This document shows positions 6,431 to 14,199 of a stretch of DNA of 14,829 nucleotides, in pieces (within the stretch, counting starts at the first letter, position 1; each line of letters starts with the position of its first letter). The notes under the pieces were generated by a model. The model was given only the letters and a program-made list of their open reading frames with translations, ran no database searches and was not told where the DNA came from. The DNA is taken from NCBI GenBank assembly GCA_927910885.1, contig CAKMOD010000138.1, forward strand, positions 1-14,829. The letters run 5' to 3'. Source of the stretch: an uncultured Prevotella sp. Its GTDB lineage: Bacteria > Bacteroidota > Bacteroidia > Bacteroidales > Bacteroidaceae. A program made the translations under genes and the position numbers.

Positions 6431-7088
6431 TTGTTACCTCTACATTCTTATAGCCCATTGCCTTCAAAAACTGAGTAAACTGTTGTTTTGCATTTTTCTC
6501 AGCTATCATAATGTTCTCTGCAGTCATACAACGTGCTATCATCTTTTTGTATGCACGATTGTAAAGCTGCTCGCGGTCAGCTGAAGTCCAGTCTCCCTTC
6601 TCAAAGAACGAACGCGACTTGGCTTCATCTATAAAGTTAGTATCAAGTAATCCAATAGGAGGCAACTTTGCAACGATAACACTATCATTCTCCACACGAA
6701 TCCAATGAGGTTCAGTTTGATGCAAGTCAACACCTAAACGGACTGTTCCATAATAGATACGAACAAGTTCTGAATCAGAGAAAAAACCACGACTCACGGT
6801 ATCAATAAGTTCCTCGTCGTTGATAGCAAGGAATTCCCATTGTCCGATATCTTGTATTTGCTGTATCTGTGTTGGCGTAATATCAATACGCTGGTCTGCT
6901 GATATACTTATATCATTGGCTGAATTAAACCAATAAAAGAGACCACCACAAAGACTAATGATAATTAAAAAGGTCAGCAGACAGCCTTTATTAAATGATA
7001 AGATACGACTAAGAATCCCTTTCTTAGTTGGTTTATTCTCATTATTTTTTTGTTCTATGATAACGTTATCAGATGTATTTATTTCCAT
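6405..7088 (-). CDS. DUF4230 protein, membrane-anchored
   Basis: A 227-residue DUF4230-family protein of unknown function. A basic, asparagine-rich N-terminus (about residues 1-35) is followed by one transmembrane segment at about 36-55 (CLLTFLIIISLCGGLFYWF) and an exported domain. That domain has EFLAINDEELIDTV, ELVRIYYGTVRLGVDL, LPPIGLLDTNFIDEA, MIARCMTAENIMIAEKNA and a final MGYKNVEVTITP, a DUF4230 pattern. A TTG two codons upstream at 7094 is in frame, but ATG 7088 is preferred. It begins two bases after the stop of the preceding DUF4230 lipoprotein gene, so the two are translationally linked. Its 3' end overlaps the convergent small gene by 26 bases. Confidence 0.85.
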   Translation of the reverse strand: MEINTSDNVIIEQKNNENKPTKKGILSRILSFNKGCLLTFLIIISLCGGLFYWFNSANDISISADQRIDITPTQIQQIQDIGQWEFLAINDEELIDTVSRGFFSDSELVRIYYGTVRLGVDLHQTEPHWIRVENDSVIVAKLPPIGLLDTNFIDEAKSRSFFEKGDWTSADREQLYNRAYKKMIARCMTAENIMIAEKNAKQQFTQFLKAMGYKNVEVTITPRKASR

Positions 7089-7090
7089 TT

Positions 7091-7759
7091 TCAATCTTTT
7101 TTATTTACTTCAATCACCTGTCCTAAATCTTTAAGAGTAAACTTCTTGCGGAAGGATATAGTGATGTCAGACTCTTTATATCCCATAGCTGTAAAGATAG
7201 GAACAAGCTGGCGAGCTGCACTCTCCTGTGCTTGTTCTATAATACCCATCTGAGGAATAGAAGCAATAATCTGTTTTCTTCCTTGTGCCTCATAGCTGGT
7301 AAGCTCAGCATCCGTAAAATTATGCCGTGTCAATGCCACATATTGCTTCACCTCCTTATGGTTAATCTTCGTAGAAGTAAGAAGAATCTTAGGATCGGGT
7401 AGGGTGACAACAAGTTCTTTTCCTCGACGTTGAATATTCTTATCGCTAAAACTTGATAAATCTATGTATGCCTTCAAAGTAGCATCCATAGGTATTGCAA
7501 TACGGCGGTCGCCTAATGGCAAGTTTACACTGAAGTCCTGCTTCATAAACGAGCCAGAAAGTTTCATCTTATCATCATGGGTGATAATCTTATGAATACG
7601 ATATTCTGTTGTGTAAAGTCGTGAACATTGTTGTACCTGTGTTACCAGCATCGGAATTGTATCAATAGCCTTTGCTGCAGGCTCTTCAGTATTTTTCTTG
7701 TTTGTACAACCAATTGTAAACAATGAGAAAAACGATAATATGAGGATGAAATGTTTCAT
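7091..7759 (-). CDS. DUF4230 lipoprotein
   Basis: A 222-residue DUF4230 protein with a lipoprotein signal peptide, MKHFILILSFFSLFTIGC, where Cys18 is the predicted lipidation site. The mature domain includes CSRLYTTEYRIHKI, a segment typical of this family, then IPMDATLKAYIDLSSFS, VVTLPDPKILLTSTKI and a C-terminal MGYKESDITISF that parallels the end of the next gene. The frame is open upstream to 7879, but that part contains the promoter element at 7786-7793 and would bury the signal peptide, so ATG 7759 is chosen. It is first gene of a two-gene operon whose products share a domain and are both predicted to sit at the cell envelope, suggesting a joint role. The function is unknown. Confidence 0.87.
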   Translation of the reverse strand: MKHFILILSFFSLFTIGCTNKKNTEEPAAKAIDTIPMLVTQVQQCSRLYTTEYRIHKIITHDDKMKLSGSFMKQDFSVNLPLGDRRIAIPMDATLKAYIDLSSFSDKNIQRRGKELVVTLPDPKILLTSTKINHKEVKQYVALTRHNFTDAELTSYEAQGRKQIIASIPQMGIIEQAQESAARQLVPIFTAMGYKESDITISFRKKFTLKDLGQVIEVNKKD

Positions 7760-7785
7760 TCTGAATTTTAATAAATATATGTCCG

Positions 7786-7793
7786 CAAAGATA
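7786..7793 (-). promoter_or_regulatory. Predicted -7 element of the DUF4230 pair
   Basis: TATCTTTG on the minus strand fits TAnnTTTG and is followed by GC. The -33 region has no clear TTTG. It places transcription start about 20 bases before ATG 7759 and supports that start. Confidence 0.55.
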
Positions 7794-8010
7794 CAAAAAA
7801 CACACGATAAAACACTAACCAACCTAATAAAAAGAAATAAAATAAATAGAGTAGGAGTTATATTACTGCTCCCAAACATCTTATTTTAACGATAAAGATA
7901 AAACAGCATATCAATCAGCTTAAGTCAGTTTCTGCTTGTATAACTCTTTCTCTGACGACAATTTGTTTCCTTTTAGATAACATTATACATAGTATTTAGC
8001 CTTTAACACC

Positions 8011-8064
8011 ATTGGTGCGAACCAATAGCACAACACGTGCTAAGCAACAACACAACACGTGTTG
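8011..8064. repeat. Three tandem hairpins, two with identical AACAC loops
   Basis: The hairpins are ATTGGT-GCGA-ACCAAT (8011-8026), immediately followed by AGCAC-AACAC-GTGCT (8027-8041), then after six bases CAACAC-AACAC-GTGTTG (8048-8064). All stems are perfect. Hairpins 2 and 3 share the loop AACAC and the palindrome CACGTG at the loop/stem edge; hairpin 1 has a GNRA-type loop. A further ATTGG follows at about 8082-8086. It may be a small dispersed repeat unit or a structured RNA; neither can be shown from one copy. Confidence 0.7.
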
Positions 8065-8160
8065 GACAAAAACACTCCCGTATTGGATAGGAAAAGTGAG
8101 GTATTATAGTCATCATTTCAAATGTTGTAAAACACTGACAGAATAACAAACTATGAGATA

Positions 8161-8184
8161 AATTATTAGTAAGCACTAATAATT
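8161..8184. repeat. Perfect 10-bp hairpin
   Basis: AATTATTAGT (8161-8170) and ACTAATAATT (8175-8184) are exact reverse complements around the loop AAGC. The stem is AT-rich and no T-tract follows on either strand, so a terminator role is doubtful. It lies in the middle of the divergent intergenic region. Confidence 0.5.
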
Positions 8185-8247
8185 AAAAGGCACGCTATTA
8201 TTATTTTAAACTTATAAAAACGCAAGCTGTTAGGGAGCAATGGTAGT

Positions 8248-8282
8248 ATAAAAATCGTCTATAGTACAATAAAAAATCGTCT
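8248..8282. promoter_or_regulatory. Direct repeat upstream of sdaA, possible operator
   Basis: ATAAAAATCGTCT (8248-8260) and ATAAAAAATCGTCT (8269-8282) differ by one A. The shared TCGTCT cores are 22 bases apart, about two DNA turns, so a dimeric regulator could bind both on one face. The pair ends 47 bases upstream of the sdaA -7 element. No regulator is identified. Confidence 0.35.
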
Positions 8283-8329
8283 TCGCCAATTTATAACTTA
8301 TTTTTCTGCATCATTGATGTTTTTTTTCG

Positions 8330-8337
8330 TAATTTTG
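8330..8337 (+). promoter_or_regulatory. Predicted -7 element of sdaA
   Basis: TAATTTTG matches TAnnTTTG. TCTG at 8305-8308, a one-base variant of TTTG, lies 21 bases upstream. Transcription would begin about 35 bases before the sdaA ATG. Confidence 0.55.
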
Positions 8338-8378
8338 TAGCATAATAGTAAATTAGAAGTATTTGGGGCAAACCATAT

Positions 8379-9586
8379 ATGGAATCATTAAGAGAGATAT
8401 TTAGAATCGGTAAAGGTCCATCGAGTAGTCATACGATGGGACCACAGCGTGCAGCCATTATCTTCGCTGAGCGTCATCCAGAAGCAGCAAGATTTGAGGT
8501 TACACTCTATGGTAGTTTGGCAGCCACAGGTGAGGGGCACATGACAGACAAGGCAATTATTGACGTATTGAAGCAATTAGCACCAGTAGAGATAATATGG
8601 GAACCAGAGGTATTTTTACCTTATCACCCTAATGGTATATTGTTCCGTGCCTATAACAGTAGTCAGGATTTATTAGACGAATGGACAGTTTACAGCGTTG
8701 GCGGTGGTGCTCTTTCAGAGGGAAGGGTAAAGATGACTATTTTCATAAGGAATCTGTTTATGATATGCATACCCTCAGAGATATACAGACATGGTGCGAG
8801 CATCATGGACGTGGCTACTGGGAGTATGTAAAACAGTGTGAAGGAGAAGAGTTATGGGACTATCTTCGCGAGGTGTGGAAGACTATGCAGGCTGCTGTGG
8901 AACGTGGTCTTGACAGTGAAGGAGCCTTACCTGGTCCGTTAAATCTTGCTCGCAAGGCACCTAACTATTTTATAAAAGCACGTGGATATAAGCCTTCTTT
9001 GCAGAGTCGTGGAATGGTTTATTCATACGCCTTGGCAGTAAGTGAGGAGAATGCGTCTGGTGGAACAATTGTAACAGCACCAACTTGTGGTGCTTGTGGT
9101 GTTGTTCCTGCAGTTTTATATCATCTTTCAAAAGGACATGAGTTTTCAGAAACTAAAATATTACACGCACTTGCAACAGCAGGACTCTTTGGTAATATCG
9201 TAAAACACAATGCTTCAATCTCTGGTGCAGAAGTTGGTTGTCAGGGTGAAGTCGGTGTTGCATGTGCAATGGCTTCAGCAGCTTCTTGTCAGTTGTTTGG
9301 TGGTAGTCCTTCTCAGATTGAATATGCTGCTGAGATGGGCTTAGAGCATCACTTAGGTATGACATGCGATCCTGTGTGCGGCTTGGTACAGATTCCTTGT
9401 ATTGAGCGTAATGCTTTTGCAGCTTGTCGTGCACTGGACGCACAACTTTATGCATCATTTAGCGATGGTAGCCATCGTGTATCATTCGACCACGTTGTTG
9501 AGGTAATGAAACAAACAGGCCATGATATTCCATCACTCTATAAGGAAACAAGTGCTGGTGGATTAGCAAAGCAGTACCCAATGTAA
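8379..9586 (+). pseudogene. sdaA: L-serine ammonia-lyase, Fe-S type, broken by a one-base frameshift
   Basis: Encodes the single-chain [4Fe-4S] L-serine dehydratase, which turns L-serine into pyruvate and ammonia. Frame 1 (from ATG 8379) gives the beta domain, residues 1-116, with GPSSSHTMGPQRAA and YSVGGGALSEGR, then runs on in the wrong frame to a stop at 8831. The other frame resumes at GKDDYF (8726 onward) and gives the alpha domain to 9586. One extra G in GGG at 8725-8727 would restore a 402-residue enzyme of normal length. In that numbering the Fe-S cysteines are about 288 (GCQGEVG), 330 (CDPVCG) and 341 (IPC), spaced 42 and 11 as in characterised L-serine dehydratases, and SGGTIVTAPTCGACG is intact. 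Both halves look unselected-against decay, so the break is recent or a sequencing error. If real, the gene is inactive. Confidence 0.9.
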
Positions 9587-9668
9587 GTCTAACAGCTCAT
9601 AGTCTTATCATGATATTTATCTACACTATATCAAGCTTGTTTATGCTAATATAGAAGTATAGATATTT

Positions 9669-9723
9669 TTAATACCCAGTAATCGTTTACCAGATATTGG
9701 TAAAAACGATTACTGGGTATTAA
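9669..9723. terminator. 20-bp perfect inverted repeat after sdaA
   Basis: TTAATACCCAGTAATCGTTT (9669-9688) is the exact reverse complement of 9704-9723, with ACC/GGT pairing inside around a 7-base loop and two bulged A's. It lies 83 bases past the sdaA stop, between convergent genes. The flanking T-run precedes rather than follows the stem on the + strand, so it is not a textbook intrinsic terminator, but transcript ending is the simplest role. Confidence 0.6.
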
Positions 9724-9779
9724 TCATTATAGAAGAAGAAAACAATCTAAGTTTTCTAAACTATAAGACAATAATGATT
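9722..9779 (-). terminator. Hairpin after the minus-strand exported-protein gene
   Basis: On the minus strand, AGAAAAC/GTTTTCT (9757-9751 with 9743-9737) encloses a 7-base loop and is followed by TCTTCT. Outer arms TTATAG/CTATAA or AATCATTAT/ATAATGATT can extend it. It begins seven bases past the stop at 9786. Confidence 0.5.
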
Positions 9780-9785
9780 CTTTGG

Positions 9786-10807
9786 CTATTGGTATACAAC
9801 GTTATCATATTTCACCTTCATTAGTTTTACTAAACTGCCTCGACGACTTTTAGGATTACCTTTCCACTGATGAGTTTTACCTTTGTAGGTAATATCAATA
9901 CCCATATTACCAGACTTGTCATAAATAGTATAGCTTGCATCCTTATTTTTGAATGTTAACTTACCATTTTTCCTATAGAAAATAAAGTCTGACGTTTTCC
10001 GTAGTTCTTCAAATGGATAGTAAAAATCCACATTCTGCTTAGCATCAAGAATAACGTAACACAGTCTATCGTCATAAAAATTACAAAGAACAATATCCTT
10101 ATTCTCCTTATCAACATGAAATTTGAAATAGTCGCTGATAATTTCACTATCTAAATCAATAGTACTGGTAACTGTCTTTGTCATCTTTTCTCCCTTCCAT
10201 TCTTCTATTGTTGTAGTGCAAATAGGGGCTTTAAGACAGTCGTCAGTGCGTGTGCGGATAAGCTTTGGATTATTGTTTTCTACTATAAAATCTGAGTAAT
10301 AGTGCAAACAACATCCACTTTTCTCCATAGTAGATATAAGTCTATTTTTATTGTCAACCACAAACATACCACAATAATTTTGTGCTAAATCCGTGAAAGC
10401 ATCATTATATATAAACTCTTTACCCGATGCTAAGAAGATTTTAAGGATGGACCACCATAACAACTATTAAATCCATCCATAATAGCAAAGTCTTTTATTC
10501 CATCAAAATTATAGTCTTCATAGAGTAAAACACTATGTTCTCCATAAGGAATCTCGGCTATGTTTGCCATAATTTCTCCATCATGAAGGTCAAATGATAG
10601 TTCATTGGCATCAACATGAATAAGCTTTTTGTTTGTGGCACGGTCATAAACTTCAACCCAACCTGCAGAAGCAGTCTGTGTTGTATCAGAGAAGTAAACC
10701 TTACCATAGTATTGTTCGGAAAAGCCATCAATGTTGAATGTAGCCTGTCCGAAGGCTGAATGCAACCAGCCCAATAATATAAAACAAAGTAGGAAAGTTC
10801 TTTTCAT
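9786..10807 (-). pseudogene. Exported protein with Ca-binding-like loop, broken by a one-base frameshift
   Basis: The first frame starts at ATG 10807 with a signal peptide (MKRTFLLCFILLGWLHSAFG-QA) and ends at a stop at 10430. It carries EDYNFDGIKDFAIMDG at about residues 97-112, a D-x-N-x-D-G-x-x-D loop like those of FG-GAP/VCBS or EF-hand-type repeats, then NSCYGGPS. Many related proteins continue from YGGPS into a xxIYL beta strand; here that strand (KIFLASGKEFIYND) is in the next frame, which runs on to 9786. One extra base in the TTAAAA tract (10439-10444) would give a single 340-residue protein. The C-terminal half is rich in beta-strand and Lys/Asp residues; no enzyme motif is seen. 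Function unknown; probably periplasmic or surface. Either a recent pseudogene or a sequencing error. Confidence 0.75.
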
Positions 10808-10886
10808 TTTTAGAGGTAATTATAGTTTGTTTCTACTTGTACCTTATTCGGTAAGCAGAGTAATTTAAATTATTAAGTTAAAATGC

Positions 10887-10914
10887 CCTCTCTCTTCATA
10901 ATTGAAGAGAGAGG
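10887..10914 (-). terminator. hisS terminator
   Basis: CCTCTCTCTTCA and TGAAGAGAGAGG form a perfect 12-bp stem around TAAT. It starts eight bases past the hisS stop, and on the minus strand the stem is followed by GCATTTTAA. This fits an intrinsic terminator. Confidence 0.75.
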
Positions 10915-10921
10915 AACTCTT

Positions 10922-12280
10922 TTAAAATCTATTGATTATCTCCTCTGGGGTAACAAGCTCTTGTTCACCAGTGGACATATTCTTCAGTGTTATCTTGCCT
11001 TCCTGCATCTCAGTTTCACCTGCAAGGGCAACAAAACCAATGTTCTTAGCATTAGCATAGCTCATCTGTTTCTTCATCTTTGCCTTGTCAGGGAACATTT
11101 CTGTGCGGATGCCAGCCTTGCGTGCAGCTGCTACAATTGGCAGACAGTAAGCTGTTTCCTTCTCACCGAAATTGATAAAGAGAAGCTGTGTGCCCTGTAC
11201 GCTCTCCTTTGGATAGAGGTCGAGAGTATTTAAGACATCATAGATGCGATCAGCACCAAAGCTTATTCCAACGCCAGAGATACCTGGCATACCAAAAATA
11301 CCTGTGAGGTTATCGTAACGACCACCACCTGTAATAGAACCAATCTGTACGTCAAGTGCCTTTACTTCAAAGATAGCACCTGTATAATAGTTCAATCCAC
11401 GTGCCAAAGTAAGGTCAAGTTGTATCTCATTGTTCAGTCCTGAATTCTTCAAATTGTCAAGAATAAAACGCGTTTCTTCAACACCTTTCAATCCTATCTC
11501 ACTCTCCTTTAAGACTTCTGCAATAACATCAAGTTTCTCTTCATTAGTTCCTTCTAACTTAATGATAGGCTGCAACTTCTCTATTGCCTCATCAGAGATT
11601 CCATTGTTACGCAACTCTTCGTTTACATTATCAAGTCCTATCTTATCAAGTTTATCGATAGCAACAGTAATGTCAACAATCTTTTCCTTCTCACCAATCA
11701 CTTCTGCAATACCTGTGAGAATCTTTCTATTGTTAATCTTTATCTGTACACGAATACCGAACTCTGTAAATACAGTGTCAATAATCTGCATTAATTCAAC
11801 TTCATTCAGCAATGAGTCAGAACCAACAACATCGGCATCACACTGATAAAACTCGCGATAACGACCCTTTTGTGGGCGGTCGGCACGCCATACTGGCTGT
11901 ATCTGATAACGCTTGAAAGGTAATTGCAACTCATCACGATGCATCACAACGTAGCGAGCAAAAGGTACTGTAAGATCATAACGCAAACCCTTTTCGCAGA
12001 GTTTTGTCTGCATCTTTAGTGTATTGCGCTCCTTGAGTTCGTCATCGCTAACAGCCTTCAAGTAATCTCCTGAATTCAGAATCTTGAAGAGAAGTTTATC
12101 TCCTTCTTCACCATATTTGCCCATCAGCGTTTGTAATGTCTCCATAGAAGGTGTTTCTATCTGCTGAAAGCCATAGAGAGCATAGACACGCTTGATAGTA
12201 TCAAATATGTAATTTCGTTTTGCCATCTCATCAGGTCCGAAATCACGTGTACCCTTTGGGATGGAAGGTTTGTTTGCCAT
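10922..12280 (-). CDS. hisS: Histidine--tRNA ligase
   Basis: A 452-residue class II aminoacyl-tRNA synthetase that charges tRNA-His. N-terminal PKGTRDFGPDEM leads into motif 1. RYDLTVPFARYV (100-111) and motif 2, FKRYQIQPVWRADRPQKGRYREFYQCDAD (122-150), hold the ATP and histidine-binding residues, including the catalytic-loop arginines. The histidine-specific LARGLNYYTGAIFEV is at 292-306, GGGRYDNL at 318-325 and motif 3, GISGVGISFGADRI, at 333-346. The anticodon-binding domain follows from about 360. Length is normal for the Bacteroidetes form. It lies about 100 bases behind purA. No clear TAnnTTTG promoter is seen in the gap, so some transcription may come from purA read-through. Confidence 0.97.
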   Translation of the reverse strand: MANKPSIPKGTRDFGPDEMAKRNYIFDTIKRVYALYGFQQIETPSMETLQTLMGKYGEEGDKLLFKILNSGDYLKAVSDDELKERNTLKMQTKLCEKGLRYDLTVPFARYVVMHRDELQLPFKRYQIQPVWRADRPQKGRYREFYQCDADVVGSDSLLNEVELMQIIDTVFTEFGIRVQIKINNRKILTGIAEVIGEKEKIVDITVAIDKLDKIGLDNVNEELRNNGISDEAIEKLQPIIKLEGTNEEKLDVIAEVLKESEIGLKGVEETRFILDNLKNSGLNNEIQLDLTLARGLNYYTGAIFEVKALDVQIGSITGGGRYDNLTGIFGMPGISGVGISFGADRIYDVLNTLDLYPKESVQGTQLLFINFGEKETAYCLPIVAAARKAGIRTEMFPDKAKMKKQMSYANAKNIGFVALAGETEMQEGKITLKNMSTGEQELVTPEEIINRF

Positions 12281-12314
12281 TTATCTTTTATTTATGTTTT
12301 TACGGATAAAAATG

Positions 12315-12376
12315 TTAGGCTGTGATAAGTGAATATAAGCTTTTCAGAATGCTTATAGTCGCCACTCACAGCCTAA
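12315..12376 (-). terminator. purA terminator hairpin
   Basis: TTAGGCTGTGA (12315-12325) and TCACAGCCTAA (12366-12376) are exact reverse complements, with a second stem TATAAGC/GCTTATA (12334-12340, 12351-12357) nested inside. On the minus strand the structure is followed by CATTTTTATCC. It begins seven bases past the purA stop and ends 35 bases before hisS, so it limits or attenuates read-through into hisS. Confidence 0.75.
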
Positions 12377-12382
12377 AAGGGA

Positions 12383-13657
12383 TTATAAAACTATCGTTTG
12401 CTCGCGGTCAGGACCAACGGAGATAACACCGATACGGGTCTCAAGATAGTTCTCAAGGAAAGCTACGTACTCACGGAACTCCTCTGGGAATTCATCCTGT
12501 GACTTGCACTTTGTCATATCTTTCTTCCAACCACGGAAATCCTTATAGATAGGTTTCACGTTATCAATCTCGTAAGGGAAGTCTTTTGTTTCCGTACCAT
12601 CTGGTAACTCGTATGCAACACAAGCCTTAATAGTTTCGAAGCTGTCGAGGACGTCACTCTTCATCATAATAAGCTCAGTCACGCCATTTACCATTACAGA
12701 GTAGCGAAGCTGAACAAGATCAATCCAACCACAACGACGCTCACGTCCAGTAACAGCTCCATACTCATGGCCGAGATCACGAATCGTCTTTCCAGTCTCG
12801 TCAAACAACTCTGTTGGGAATGGACCTGCACCTACACGAGTACAGTAGGCTTTCATGATACCATAAACATTACCCACTTTATTAGGACCAATACCAAGAC
12901 CAGTACAAGCACCTGCACAAACAGTATTTGAAGAAGTCACGAAAGGATAAGAACCAAAGTCTACGTCCAACATTGTTCCTTGCGCACCTTCGCAAAGAAT
13001 ATGCTTACTTTCACGAAGGAGGCGGTTGATTTCATTTTCAGAATCAACAAACTTAAACTCCTTCATATATGCTATGCCTTCCATCCAAACCTTCTCAGTC
13101 TCTTCCAAACCTTCAAAGTCTGTCCAGCCAAGGGCTGCAAGCATCTTCATGTGTCGCTCCTTATGAGCAGCATACTTACGCTCAAAATCGCAGAGGATAT
13201 CACCAACACGTAAACCATTACGGCTAATCTTATCAGTGTAAGTAGGTCCAATACCTTTACCTGTAGTGCCAACCTTATCTTTACCTTTTGCAGCCTCGTA
13301 AGCACGGTCAAGAATACGATGTGTTGGCATGATAAGGTGTGCCTTCTTTGAGATATGAAGACGCTCCTTTAATGGGTGTCCACTCTTCTCAAGGTCTTTT
13401 GCTTCACCCATAAAGAGATCTGGAGCTAAAACAACTCCATTACCAATGATGTTTACTTTGCCACCTTGGAAGATGCCTGATGGTATAGAACGTAGTACGT
13501 ACTTCTGTCCTTCGAACTCAAGAGTGTGTCCTGCGTTCGGACCTCCTTGGAAACGAGCTACTACATCGTAGCGTGGTGTGAGTACGTCTACAACCTTACC
13601 TTTTCCTTCATCACCCCATTGGAGACCCAACAGGACGTCTACTTTACCTGTGTTCAT
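12383..13657 (-). CDS. purA: Adenylosuccinate synthase
   Basis: A 424-residue cytosolic GTPase-like enzyme joining IMP and aspartate to adenylosuccinate, the first committed step to AMP. The GTP-binding N-terminus GLQWGDEGKGKVVDVL spans residues 11-26, with catalytic Asp16. NAGHTL at 41-46 supplies catalytic His44. GTTGKGIGPTYTDK is the IMP-binding segment, and GAVTGRERRCGWIDL is the C-terminal substrate loop. Length is standard. Its ATG overlaps the stop of the upstream Fur-family gene in the ATGA arrangement, so translation is coupled. Pairing a biosynthetic gene with a Fur-type regulator does not by itself imply metal control. Confidence 0.98.
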   Translation of the reverse strand: MNTGKVDVLLGLQWGDEGKGKVVDVLTPRYDVVARFQGGPNAGHTLEFEGQKYVLRSIPSGIFQGGKVNIIGNGVVLAPDLFMGEAKDLEKSGHPLKERLHISKKAHLIMPTHRILDRAYEAAKGKDKVGTTGKGIGPTYTDKISRNGLRVGDILCDFERKYAAHKERHMKMLAALGWTDFEGLEETEKVWMEGIAYMKEFKFVDSENEINRLLRESKHILCEGAQGTMLDVDFGSYPFVTSSNTVCAGACTGLGIGPNKVGNVYGIMKAYCTRVGAGPFPTELFDETGKTIRDLGHEYGAVTGRERRCGWIDLVQLRYSVMVNGVTELIMMKSDVLDSFETIKACVAYELPDGTETKDFPYEIDNVKPIYKDFRGWKKDMTKCKSQDEFPEEFREYVAFLENYLETRIGVISVGPDREQTIVL

Positions 13658-14160
13658 TTGTTTTTATGTGAGTTTTTTACTTGTTTCTGTGTAAGAAACT
13701 TGCTTCTCTGACGCGACAAGGCTGCCTGACAGCGTGAGCATATTCCATATATATATAAGGAGAATCCGTCTCGGCGGAAGCGATGGAACTTTGTGTTCTT
13801 GATAGCATCCGCAATCTCTGGGGAATCAACCTCCGTCACTGTTCCGCATAGCGTACAGATCTGATGAATATGATCTTCATTGTTATAGCAGGCCTCATAC
13901 TTAGTTTGACCGATGAACCGATGTCTGACTACGAGACGTAATTCAATGAAAAGACGCATCGTATTGTAAAGTGTGGCACGAGAAACTCGAAAATTATTCT
14001 TTTCAAGTGCTGCACCTAATTCATCCAAGGAGAAATGCTCTCCCATGTCATACACCGCATCCAAAATGGCATATCGCTCTGAAGTCTTGCGATGATTGTT
14101 GGCTTCGAGGTATTCATCCAGAATATCTCGAACTCTTTTTTTGACTATATCTTTAGTCAC
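13654..14160 (-). CDS. Fur-family transcriptional regulator
   Basis: A 168-residue DNA-binding repressor of the Fur/PerR/Zur superfamily, sensing a metal ion or peroxide. The winged-helix domain covers about residues 1-88, with the recognition region RVSRATLYNTMRLFIELRLV at 58-77. The dimerisation and metal domain follows: YNNEDHIHQICTLCGTVTEV has His97, His99 and Cys102-x-x-Cys105, and Cys141-x-x-Cys144 completes the usual structural zinc site. A basic tail ends the protein. Whether it is Fur, PerR or Zur cannot be decided from motifs. It is first gene of the fur-purA transcription unit, overlapping purA by four bases, and has its own promoter upstream. Confidence 0.93.
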   Translation of the reverse strand: MTKDIVKKRVRDILDEYLEANNHRKTSERYAILDAVYDMGEHFSLDELGAALEKNNFRVSRATLYNTMRLFIELRLVVRHRFIGQTKYEACYNNEDHIHQICTLCGTVTEVDSPEIADAIKNTKFHRFRRDGFSLYIYGICSRCQAALSRQRSKFLTQKQVKNSHKNK

Positions 14161-14181
14161 AACTTACTGATTAAATTCGCA

Positions 14182-14189
14182 CAAAGTTA
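14182..14189 (-). promoter_or_regulatory. Predicted -7 element of the Fur-family gene
   Basis: TAACTTTG on the minus strand matches TAnnTTTG and is followed by TGCG. No TTTG occurs at the -33 spacing, which may mean activator dependence or a weak promoter. It lies about 22 bases upstream of the ATG at 14160. Confidence 0.55.
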
Positions 14190-14199
14190 CCATTTTTAA

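Larger units (their letters stand above)
7880..8378. other. Intergenic region between divergent DUF4230 and sdaA genes
   Basis: No gene is visible in this 500-base gap. It contains the three tandem hairpins at 8011-8064, a perfect 10-bp stem AATTATTAGT-AAGC-ACTAATAATT at 8161-8184, a pair of direct repeats at 8248-8282 and the sdaA promoter at 8330-8337. This is more structure than two divergent promoters would need. Confidence 0.6.

Noticed and set aside
7089..7094. TTG at 7094 as start of the second DUF4230 gene
   Set aside because: ATG 7088 is two codons downstream, two bases past the previous stop, and a far likelier start.
8011..8064. CRISPR-like repeat array
   Set aside because: The units are hairpins with different stems and no regular spacers; there are no cas genes.
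8715..8735. Programmed -1 frameshift in sdaA
   Set aside because: GAG-GGA-AGG-GTA contains no X-XXY-YYZ slippery heptamer, and the enzyme is normally made from one uninterrupted frame.
9153..9458. 101-residue minus-strand frame inside sdaA
   Set aside because: It is antisense to the conserved alpha domain with its Fe-S cysteines; its composition (His/Gln/Leu-rich) is that of a shadow frame.
11430..11846. 138-residue plus-strand frame inside hisS
   Set aside because: Antisense to the conserved hisS coding region; serine-, phenylalanine- and isoleucine-rich shadow translation.
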